64,000 nt of DNA from Daphnia carinata. Its lineage: Eukaryota; Arthropoda; Branchiopoda; Diplostraca; Daphniidae. Shown piece by piece: positions 47,860-58,514 of this stretch. Made by a program: the position numbers and the translations under genes. The notes below the pieces were generated by a model. The model had not been told where the DNA came from. It saw only the letters and a list, made by a program, of their open reading frames with translations, and searched no databases. The DNA is taken from positions 5,012,017 through 5,076,016 of the forward strand of contig NC_081339.1 of assembly GCF_022539665.2 (NCBI RefSeq), given 5' to 3'. Numbering within the stretch: the stretch's first letter is position 1; every line of letters begins with the position of its first letter.

Positions 47860-49458
47860 GCGAATTGAGATAGCCAATTTCGGTAATATACTTGATCTCT
47901 TTCATACTAGGCATGTAATCTAAATTTGCTGTACAATGTACAACAAAAAACAAAGCAGTAAAATAATTCTGTATAAAAAATTTACGAAATTGCATTTTGT
48001 TACACCTATTTGGCTTTGTAAAGTGATACTAACTTACAACATAGTCCTGTGAAGTTGGTCACCGGGCATGACAAGCAATACACCTCCAATATAAACTGAA
48101 GCAGTCTGATTCAAGAATGCTTCCGTTGTCCAAACACACTGCATAGTGACTGATGAAACAGCAGAAAATCAGGATGTAGATTAACTGACTTTCCAGAAAT
48201 AAGTACTTTTGACGTTTGAAATTCTGATCAACTGTTTTTGCTGTTCACATTTTTCAAAATGTTGAGCACATGCTTAAGGCCCCCACAACACAGAATTTTT
48301 TCCAGTTTTGCAAACATACCATCACAGCATCTATGAGGAACAGGAGAGGTTAAAAATTTTCTTTCTTTAAAAATCTATTTATTTCATAACATACCGTGAT
48401 AAGCTCTTCTTTTGTCCAATTCACGCGCGAGTGCGACAAATACAACTTCTGGCTTTTGCCCCATGGCGTGAGACGCACCAGCAACACCTTGTTCTAACAA
48501 TATGTTCATAACCTGTACCAAGTACGCCACCTACATCAAAAATGTAAAATTTTAGAGGACTTAATCAACGAATATCACGAAGGGTTTGTTGAGTATCTTA
48601 GTTGCAATTGGACCTTTTAGTAGTCACAATCACCGGCGTGCCCACTCAAAATTACTTTTACTTCAACTTACTCAGTTCATACCGACCAATTCGAATCAAG
48701 TCAGTACGAAACCATCAAGGTTTCAAAATTACAGTGTTAATTAATTGGATTACCGTTTTGCTGGAGCCCATGACAGCACAAGCAATTAAATCTCTTTTGG
48801 CAAGAACTGCAACTGAAGCTTTCTGAACAGGTGTTGATTTCATGTCTTCCGTCAATTCACTGAATAGATTCAGGCAGCCTTTCGAGGTGTGGCTAGCTTC
48901 ATGACACTAGGGGTAAAACAATGAACACTGGAACATAAAATATTTTTGTGAAGATATAATTGATATTTACATTGTAACACTTGCTGCCACCAATGCATCC
49001 TCCTTGAGGAAAATCCCTTGCTACATTGCCCTCTTCTTCATTAAAACTGAGCACTAAAAATGTTGTTTTTTTGTTTTCTGTTTACTTCATGGCACGTACG
49101 ATTTCCACCACCGCCGCGGCCCTCACAAGGGGGACAATCCTTCGAGAAATGTCGTCCTTCCCCATACTATAAAAAGCACCAAGAAGTTAAGTTCGAACAC
49201 TTTTTTCGATATTTTCATTTTACTTTGTGACGTCAACGGACCACTACTATGTGTACTATGTGGCAACTGAAGCGTCCGCCATGAATCCCGTTTAAAATCA
49301 TGGTGCTCTTTCCTCATAAGAAGGCACATATTTTCACAAGTTTGTCATTTTAACAAGTAGCTCAAATTATATACCTTCCTTTGGGCAAAATCCACGGTTG
49401 CTTTAGTCTTTCCACCTAACACGTATACACAAAACATTTCTTTATTTTTCACCGCCAT
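47860..49458 (-). pseudogene. Degenerate Vasa-like DEAD-box RNA helicase
   Basis: Exon-like blocks in order on the minus strand: 49375-49458 (ATG start), 49100-49166, 48971 to about 49040, 48754-48906, 48395-48530 and partial pieces to 47860. They encode a zinc-knuckle remnant YGEGRHFSKDCPPC, a CX2CX4HX4C knuckle CYNCHEASHTSKGC across an intron, a Q motif TPVQK, motif I as AVMGSSKT (family AQTGSGKT), the Ia region VVFVALAREL (family APTREL) and later LDYMPSMKEI. Zinc knuckles ahead of a DEAD helicase core point to arthropod Vasa. The DEAD motif itself and the C-terminal helicase half are not found, and the ATP-binding loop is altered, so activity is unlikely. It is probably a decayed paralogue. 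Confidence 0.65.
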
Positions 49459-50458
49459 TGTTTTTCGAATTAGGCAAAAATTTAGAATTTTAGCAAGTAT
49501 GCGAGAAACGCCAGTACGCTACAGCACTAGCCGATGCAGCAGAAATATTCGACGAATGTATGTAGATAATTAACTAGAAATCTTACCGTTCAATGGCGAT
49601 AGCAGTAAACCAGAAAAAAGACCAATATTTCTTTTTTTTTTGTAACACGATTGCCATATGTTAGTCAGGTCCCAGGTTACGAATGAAACGACGTCATTAG
49701 AAAAGATCTAAGGGCCTACTGCCAACATTACAGTGTCTCATAGAGCCATCTAGTGGCACCTAAACAAACATTCAACAAGATTGAAATTCGACTTTCATTG
49801 CTTGATATTTCCTGTCATTGCAGATGTTTAAGGAAATATGTTGCTTTGTGATATGTTAACTCAACCACACAAAATCATCAGCTTGCACCTCGAAAAACCA
49901 AACTGCACACATTAACGTCCAAATTACCAGATTAATGTAGCCAAAGAAATCAGGCACTGTGCGGGACTGTCACGAAGCTATTGTAGTCGATGCCTATGGT
50001 AGCCATATGTCATTTAAATAAGAATTTGCATAGGGGAATATAAAACGTCTGGACAGAATACCATGAAACTGGGTACGTTTATGCAAAAATTTAACTTTAT
50101 AAAAAAAAGGTATGTGAGAAAAACAAAAAAACAAACGAATCAAAGTTTTAGTTAACACATCGGTTTTTTGCCAACAAGGCCAACATGACATTATGGCACC
50201 CCGGGTAATACGCGAAATGCGAATGGCAATATGAAATGGTAGACATTAAACGCATCGCTCACTTCTAGATTAATATAAATGAGGATAACATATGAACAAC
50301 AATGTAATAAGGCAAGAGAAATGTGCCAACGTTAGCATTCCTCCCAATGGACACAACGAAGTTCCTCGGACCTTTTCGACGTTTCCAAAGAATCTTGTGC
50401 AGCTTGAATTTAAAAGACAACGGAGAAAACAAGAACGCAAACATGACCCAGCATAGCT
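49459..50458. other. Intergenic between helicase relic and SLC44 gene
   Basis: AT-rich 3' flank of the SLC44 gene and upstream flank of the helicase relic. No supported coding sequence is seen. Confidence 0.5.
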
Positions 50459-53400
50459 TTATAGTTTGTTCTTTTTCCCAAGAATTTCCATTAATTCTTG
50501 AGACATGTAAAACGGTTTCTCAGGGGATCCATCGTTAATTTCCGTGTCTTGAACTAAAGAACAAATTAATCAAGAAATCATTTGAAATTCTAAACGAAAA
50601 GGAGAAATGGTTGGATAGCTTACGGAAGCAGAGGAAGATGGTGTCAATGGCCATGGTATAGACGCTGAAAAACAGGCCGGAAATGAAATACGCCCCCAGT
50701 ATGGTAGTGATAATTGGAACCATGTAGTAATTGGTTGGTGGTATGTATTCATTGATGTAATGAATCCGGTTTGTGAAGACGTAGAAGGATAAAATGCCCA
50801 TCGCTGTGACGATAACCAATCGGCCGAGAAACAGGAGGAAGTCCGTCACCTTGTCCAGCACTGCTACGCGCGCAACGTTACGCAAAAGAAGCGAAAACGC
50901 ATCCGATGCCGATTGACAGAAACTCGTTCCATTTATTGCACATAAGACGTAGGCATTGCGATTCACGAATCGCATAAACGTTTCTAGCATCCTGGAATGA
51001 TTTTTTTTAGTCAAAATTAATTCATTCACGAATTATGAATTTTTAAAAATATCAATACCAGAAACAGCATTTGCACAAGCACATCATGGTACGGCTGCAA
51101 CAAGTGTCCGAATATTCACGTACTTTCCTGTCCAGGTATTCCAGCAGGACGCGGATCGAACGGATAATAGCGATAATCAGAGAGCCAAAGGCGACAGTAC
51201 CTAAATGATAGCTGTATAAGACAAAAGTTTCTATCTAGTTTAAGCGATTCAGCAATTTCGATATGAGAAAATGTGGCATTACAAAATAGCCCTGAAGAAG
51301 CTGTTGGTCAACGGGTAGGCGGGTACATCACGAGGTTTGTTGAATGCCCAGTACCAAGAGGCAAAGGCACCGGCCAAAACAATTTCAGCTAATGCGGAGA
51401 CGAAAAACAAGCCCCAAAATAAGCCAAATAGATTGTAGATCTGCAAGACTGTCACGTAGTAATTGCCACCAGTTTCGAAGAATCTACAGGTAGATCCAGG
51501 ACATTGACTGTTACATATTTGCTCAAATCCGAGCGGAATGCAAGTCCCTAATGAATCCTACACAAAGAAACGCTAACGTCATTTGAATGATTTCCCAAAA
51601 GTGTTTAATGCTTACAATCACTGAGGTGCAACTGCAATTGATGTTCGTCGTATTGTCCGGGCCAACTACTTTGAAAGTGGATTTGCCTATGGAGGCTGCG
51701 TAAAGAGCAACAGCAGCAAAATAGCCAATGACGAGGACCTGGAACACCCATGGAAATATAGGGAAGAGCAGAGTGCTCATAATATTACCAACAGCCCTTC
51801 ACAGCCATAAAAAAGAGATAAATTAATATAAAAAAATTGTTTAGATTCCATTAAACCGTACTTGCTGGCATGGCCGATGAGGGCGATAGCGATGCGGATA
51901 CGGTTACGTAAAAAGATGAGCATTAAGACGATCACTGTCATAGAAATGCCCAGAATAATAAGAAAGGCCAGCCAAGTTTCTCTTAATTCCAAATAAGTTC
52001 CCAGATTGGTGGTGAATGCAATTTGTGCTAGAGTTTGATTGCTGGCTCCAGGCATATCTTTTAACTCCGTGTAGCGTGTAAAACAATACCAGAAACCTAT
52101 AAAATGTAATTTTGCATTGAACCTCAAAGTAATATTAAGCGTCGTTTGATATGCAAAGAATTTACCGACTCCTTGCAGAGCTAAAATGCCGATAATTGAC
52201 AGCCAAACCATCGGACCAGCAGCGAATCTCATCAAGACAATCCAGAAAAGAGATATTATCATAGAAATGGCCAGTCCAATCAATATAATCCACCACGTCT
52301 CGGAGTAGTCTTGGAAAATGCGGTCAAACGTCTGCGTGAAAAAAGATAAAGTAAGCGTATACGAGAGCAAATTACTGTTGAATATAAATTTTAACAGGAA
52401 GACAGTGCCAGGAGAAGACGAACTACACAGGACGTGAAACAAAAAGCTGTGCAAAGTAAAAAAAAAAAACAACAAAAAATATAAAAAATAAGCCCAATAA
52501 AAGCGTCTTTACCTGTCCAGCATTCAAAAGCTGTGCTAAGCCTATGGTACCGTTGATTATTTCTTCGATTGGTACCTCGAGCTGTCGGGTAATGGAATTT
52601 GAGAAGATTACAGAGTCTGACATGTTGGTAAGTGATGGAATACATCTGCCGGTGACTGTCAAAATCGAACGTAAAGGTAAAAGGTGCACACAAAAAAGTC
52701 TGGGTTAGAAGAAAAGCCATGTCAAAAGCATAAACAAGTGATGTACGCTTAGGAGTTTGCTAGTTATAAATTAAGTATGTCTGTCCTCGTCAGGAAAATG
52801 ATTTCATAGCTAATTTCAGGAAGCACCGGCAAACTTCGAGAATAAGAAATTCTGAATATCGTGAATTAGTATAGTGAGTTAAAAGAGAGAGAGAGAGAGA
52901 GGGAGTGTAGGCCGCCAAAGCTATCCACGAATGGACGAATAAATCTACGGCAAACCTTGGTAATATCAAGAAGAGCCACAGCACGCTCTACCATATCTTC
53001 CTGTTGTTTCGTGCCAAATGGCTTTTGAATTTTGGCATGGGCTGCTTTTAAACTGGCCGACAAGCTTGGCAAACAGCGCCCAGCAACTATTTTTACACAA
53101 ACGTTTTTTTTTCTTTACATAGGATGGAAAAGGAGTTTCAGTAACAAAAACAATTCCGGTTGTTTGAATGCCTATTTAGAACAAAAAATGGAAGATGGTT
53201 AGCGTGAGACTTACTCGGTTCACTCTGAAGATAGTAGCTAGCGCAATGGCCATTATCTACGAGCTCTTTGACGCTCATTCGGCTAACTGTAACATTTTCT
53301 TTGCATATTAATTTGGTTTTCGTTAGGGCTTCTCCAATTTGGGCGGCTGCAGCTATGGCCATAAAGTTTTCCGTGGGGCAAGTCTTGACGCAAACCTGCA

Positions 53401-54657
53401 CGATCGGAGAAAAATCAATAGCCATTAATTGGAAAGTAACGATTACGAAAGTCACTGGTTCAGACCTGCGGCGTGGGACATCCTTTAATTAAGATAGACG
53501 GGTCGGCACAGCGTGTCAGATCAAAATAGAACAAATACGGTTTATCCTTCAGTGTCTCGTCGACGCCACATATTCGTCCATTGCTATCCGTTGGATGGAG
53601 AAGCCTTTGCGGATCCCCCAGAGTGAATCCTAGCAACCAAAAAAAAAAGGAAAATATCGATCATGCCTGTATATTATGATAAGCAGAAAAAAACAGCAAA
53701 GTATAACAATTCAAAATAATGCGCCCCGGTTCTCTTCTCCACAATGTGGGCGGATTACGGAATGGAGTTGGAAATTTATTTAATGTTAATTCAACTCTTA
53801 CCATAGAAGCCAATGATGCCCCAACCAACGAGGAAAGCAATAAAGATGATGAGGCAGGCAATGTCTGTACAGGATCGGTTTTTGACAGGTCCGCGATGAA
53901 CCATCCCTGATGTGACATCTAGAATGAAAAAAATTCCATATCAAAAAGTTCATGGTAAGAAAATTATAATAAGGTATTGGCATCTGTTCCCATATTATAA
54001 ACTCGCCAACGGAGGGATTAGATGCTGCTGGGATTGTATCGATCGGCTGTGTATACAAAAAAATTCCCAAAACCCAAGGACCATGTAACTTGATGAAAGT
54101 CTCCATCCACTTTTCTTGCAAGAACAAGAACATGCTGGTCCAATTAGTGCGTCGCGGTTGGAGCGATCCAGTGAAATCAGCACAAAAGGAAACTAAAATG
54201 GGCTTTTGGAAATCTTTACAAAAACAAAGGGCAGAAAGGAATCTTTTCCCTCTGGTTATTTTGTGTGAAAGTATTTCAAAATCAAACGCATTCCGTCATT
54301 TCCGCTTCTCCTCCCTTTGGCTGTAAAAGGGAACGTTTTTCCTTTTTCCTCAGAAAAAGGATAGCAAATTTTATAAATAAAGTGAACGTCCATTTCCCTA
54401 AAGAAATCAGGATGCTCTTGTTGGAAGCTGTAAAACTGACAGCATTCCATTGAGCCGAAATAATGGCGACTTGGTTCATTCCCTTTTCTGGGGAATTTCA
54501 CAAAAGGGAACAGACAACAGAGAAGTTTAGTATGTGAATAGCCCAAATAGGAGTGGGGAATAGACGTTGCAACTGGCATACTTTTTGTCATTCGGTGTTT
54601 TCATGACTCGTCTCGCGGGATCTTATTTAGAATGTTCGTACGTACCAACTTTAGACA
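50459..54657 (-). CDS. Choline transporter-like protein (SLC44 family)
   Basis: Twelve exons are used per transcript: 54645-54657, 53802-53918, 53466-53629, 53215-53395, either 52956-53086 or 52513-52655, 52166-52331,51862-52096, 51616-51796, 51283-51557, 51059-51211, 50624-50991 and 50459-50553. This gives 692 or 696 residues. Family signatures are GPVKNRSCTDIACLIIF before TM1, GDPQRLLHP, CPTPQVCVKTCP, FLRNRIRIAIALI, FASWYWAFNKPRDVP, RNAYVLCAINGTSFC, LDKVTDFLL, and the tail SQELMEILGKKNK. About ten membrane spans are expected. SLC44 proteins carry choline or ethanolamine across plasma and mitochondrial membranes for phospholipid synthesis. The first exon contributes only MSKV plus one base and is the least certain part; other start exons may exist. 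Confidence 0.92.
52513..52655 (-). other. SLC44 alternative exon 5b
   Basis: A 143-base exon encoding ITGRCIPSL...LLNAGQ. It enters in phase 1 and leaves in phase 0, exactly like exon 5a. Joined to exons 4 and 6 it keeps the frame; combined with 5a it would break it. Confidence 0.75.
52884..52903. repeat. AG dinucleotide microsatellite in SLC44 intron
   Basis: A pure AG run lies between the two alternative exons; on the transcribed strand it is a CT-rich tract just downstream of the exon 5a donor. It might influence splicing, but this is not shown. Confidence 0.7.
52956..53086 (-). other. SLC44 alternative exon 5a
   Basis: A 131-base exon encoding IAGRCLPSL...LLDITK, the counterpart of exon 5b in the large extracellular loop after the first membrane span. 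It has intact splice sites with a somewhat weak GTTTGC donor. Confidence 0.75.
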
Positions 54658-56869
54658 TAGCGGATGTAGTGGTGCACTTGTACTCTGGTGGAATCCCAAG
54701 TTGATCAACAACGATTACTCATCACTCAACAAGCAAGACCAGACTTATGCTCGGCAAGCAACAGAAGAGAAGAGAATAATTAATTGAAACTGGAGATAGC
54801 CCAGAAGTTTGTAAGTTGAGCCAGCCACGGGCCGTTGGAAACGTCTAAACGAAAAGTTTCCACAAACTTTATTTAAAACATCACTGTCAAGTTCAGATAA
54901 ATAGAGAATATTGAACCTCGTTGTGGTACGCACTTGAGCTTATCCCAGTCCTTGTTTGGACTGTTTTGTCCAAAACGTTATCGGAAAACTGACACCAACT
55001 GCAGCAAGTCCTACTCACTTCTATGTCGGAAAACAACTGACGTTGAAATAAATGCCTGTAGGCCATGACCACTACGACGATTGCGACACTAGCGTCAAAC
55101 ATGCAAACTTTTTTTATTATTTTTTTTTTCTCAAGGAGGGGGAAAAACAACTTCCTTTTCTTTATTTCTTTACAATCTTTTCCAGGAAGGAAGTTGTGAT
55201 TTGGAAACTTTAACAACCCCATTTTTCTCGCTCCAATAAGCAAAGCGCCATTACAAATTTGAGTGCAAAAAACTTGGCACATGGCCATCACGAATCCAAC
55301 GTTTCACGGTTTGGAATAATAAAAGAAAATCTATTTTTGTCGACGAAGTTTACTATACGTAACTCTAAAATCAATTTCCAGCCTTTTTTTCGGATTATAC
55401 TGACAATTCCCAACGTACTTACTGATAAACCCAACAAAATCGCACGACCAGGCCGAGAAAACCCCATATTGCAATGTTGCTTATGACGTATTGTTGTCGT
55501 TGAGCAATGCTCGTTACTCAAAATGAAACTTTTGAAGAACTTAATAAATGGCGTCATTTTTTCGGCCGGTAATTTCTGGGTTCCCTTTTCGTAATTATTT
55601 ATTACCATCTAGTTATCAAGCTCATAAAATGTATGGCCTTATCTTCGTTACAAGTGGCGGGGATCTTTCGGGATTAAAATTATTAGACGAACGCCAACGT
55701 ATTTGTAAAACTGTGTAAAAGAGCAGAGGAAAAAAAGTTTATGACACTTGTGCATATAGGCTCAATAATAGTTTCCGTCAAGAATTCCGGCATATACTGT
55801 ACGAACCCATTGCCATGGTGATGCAGAAAGTCAACAAGACAATTCGTGACAGCACGAAGTGTTTATGCACGTAACTTGAAAGAATAAGGCAAGGCTCACG
55901 ACACGAAACTGAAATGTATTGGTAAATAGCAAAAGAGGGGAGGGTAAAAGTAGAAAGAACATTGCCAAACTATACAACGGAAAATAATGGACGACGACGG
56001 GTAGATGATTAATTAACTAAGCAATCATCAAATTACTATTAGAAGGAACACTCTGGGTTACTTTTAAACGTTAGTAATGATTTTGGTTGTCTCGTTTGCT
56101 TTGAAATTTTAGGTTGGACGAAGGAAGACGATGAACAAAACTGTGGTGCTTTTGTCTAAAACAAAACAAACATGTTTGTGAAAACGATGTTACGACAGGA
56201 GCTGTAGGCGCCGTTATTAGCTTGGAACGGATACAACAACACACTGTTCCAGTCAAACCCTGTATATACCATTCCATCAGGCGATTCAGCCCCAAATCAA
56301 AACACAATAGATAAAACATTTAGCAAGGTAACAAACTGACGAACTGTCTCCTAGTTTTAACAATGTTTTCTTCTGCACGTCAGTCAACGATTTACACAAG
56401 GGAAGGTTGTAAGAATCAACTCATTAAACAAGAATGGAAGGATCTGACTGGAATGTGCTTGCACATTTAGGATGGAACCTTGAACCGTATTAAAGAAACA
56501 TTTTTATTTGGTCATAAGTGGAAAAACAAAAACGTAATTATCTGAAATTGATAATTACGTTTGTATTTTTTTGTTTTTGTTTGGTTGTCGATTAGTTTCT
56601 TTGACATCGATTTCAGGATTTACCCAATGGGACAAATGAAAAATAGCAATTTAAAAAAAAAAAGGGAACAATCATGAATGACTTGGAATTCATGTTGTTT
56701 TGTGCGTGTGCTTAATATTTTCTTATTCCCTCTTGTTCATTAGACAGTTATGTACTTGGTTTCTATACAGATTAGGGGCACAAAGTGTTTGCATAATTAG
56801 AGCTAAAGGGATTGGGGGATTCCCGCTGAAGGTTTCGAATAACAAAACTGTAGAAAAACGCGGGCGAGA
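54658..56869. other. Intergenic: SLC44 upstream and dynamin 3' flank
   Basis: Contains the SLC44 promoter and the 3' untranslated region of the longer dynamin transcript. Open frames are short and without domains. A 12-bp hairpin lies at 56531-56561. Confidence 0.5.
56531..56561. other. 12-bp perfect hairpin near the dynamin 3' end
   Basis: AACGTAATTATC and its exact complement GATAATTACGTT flank a 7-base loop. The position fits the 3' untranslated region of the distal dynamin isoform, where it could be an RNA element. Its role is unknown. Confidence 0.4.
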
Positions 56870-56942
56870 CTAGTGATAGTAAGGTCGGCCGGGAACCTGA
56901 GGTCGATCCTGTAGCCGCGGCGGAACGCTCGGCATGGGTCTC
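56870..56942 (-). other. shi: Dynamin alternative last exon, distal
   Basis: After a TTTAG acceptor the frame from the proline-rich exon continues as RPMPSVPPRLQDRPQVPGRP and then YYH and a stop. Phase (needs one base to complete a codon) is identical to the proximal last exon at 58515-58641. The content is proline-rich and SH3-ligand-like (SVPPR), as expected of a dynamin tail. The isoform would have 736 residues from the window edge. Confidence 0.7.
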
Positions 56943-58514
56943 CTAAACGGAATCCAGCAAGAATAAATAAACACAAAAACCAAAAATAAATAAAGAAAAC
57001 GAGTCAAACTAAAAAGAGAAACAAAAATAATCTATAAAAATAATATAAATAAGTAAATTACGATCTAAAAAGAAAATCAACTACCAAGCAAAAACAGAAA
57101 ATTTAAACTAAAAAAATACTGGTTAGTAAGAAAAAAAAAAAAAAAAAAGATGAATAAATTAAGAAAAAAAAAGGGATAATCACTGTTAACAAGCAAGATC
57201 TGTATAAAGCGCCCGTAGTTTTTATTTCAAGTGAATTTTCAACAAATTGTATTCTGTAAATGGATTCAAGAGTTTAGCTCGTGGAGAGATTCAGGTTAAA
57301 TGGAAATGATGATAGGGAGGAAAACACAATGTTTTTGTTTTGTGGGTGGGCATTAAGCATCTCACAAACACGCGCACACACACACGCACACAATTCCCCC
57401 CCTATAATATGTATAGAGAAAAAAAAAAGAACAGAAAAAGGAAATGAGGAAACAAAAATCGGAATTGGGAATTGCTTTCAATTTTTTTTCATTTCCTTCT
57501 ATAAAATTGAAGAGAATCAATTCATCCGATTATTAAAAAAAAAAATTAAAAAGCGAAACACTACTGTACAAAAGTTTGTTCGGGGGAACAGAAATGGGTG
57601 TAGTGGCGGTGATGGTTGGGGTAGGCGTCTCTTCTTTTTTATTAGCTGGCCCTTTTTGTTTTTAAACTTTCCAGTACTGAACATCCATCTGATACTGTTA
57701 ACACACACTTTCGTGTACTATTCAATTGGACTACGAACAGTTTAGTGTAGCGTGTCGGCACAAGAAAAAAAAAAAAACATTTCCAAAGACAAACATCAAT
57801 GTGGATAAATGGACATAAGTTTTCTTGTATGTATATCATTAAAGGAAAATGACGCGATAAACAAACTGGCAAGTGCTGTTAAAAAAAAAAAACCAAGAGC
57901 CAAGGAAAAAGGGGAAAGATGATCTAAGTAACAAACAACATGTTTCTTCTTCAATGGAATCGTATCCCAAGCAAAAACTTCTAATCAATTTAGCTTAAAC
58001 CACATCGAATTATTATTAGGGATTTTTTTTTTAATAAGAAGGTTAAGGTTTTGTGTTTTTTCTTCTTCTTTAACAAGGAGGGATAAACATGGCCTATAGC
58101 TAAAGATTCTTTTTTTTTAAGGGCTCGTGTTACAAGTCCGCGTTCTGTCCCAATGATTTTCCTAACAGGCCACTTGATAGAAAGCGACGCGATTGGTGAA
58201 CAACAACAACGACGTAGTGCTTTTCGACTACACTTAGTGAACATTTCTTCTTACTAAAGACAGGTAGAAAACATAAGGGTGTGAGAGGGGTGAGGCAGGG
58301 ACAAACCGAAACAGCTTTCTCCATCATTTCTATTTTCCGTTTTTTTTTTTCAAACCGGAATTTAGAATTGACACAACAACATTCTCAGATTTCCGGAAAA
58401 ATAAAATAAAATAATAACGGAATGTTTCAGTGGTTTGGTAGGGGAAGGTGAGGTAATAACAAGAAGGATTTCGTTTTTGTGTGAAAAAGAGATTCTTTTT
58501 TTTTTTTTTTTTTT

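Noticed and set aside
54745-55608. Several minus-strand frames upstream of the SLC44 gene considered as alternative first exons
   Set aside because: None ends in a donor of the right phase with SLC44-like N-terminal sequence.
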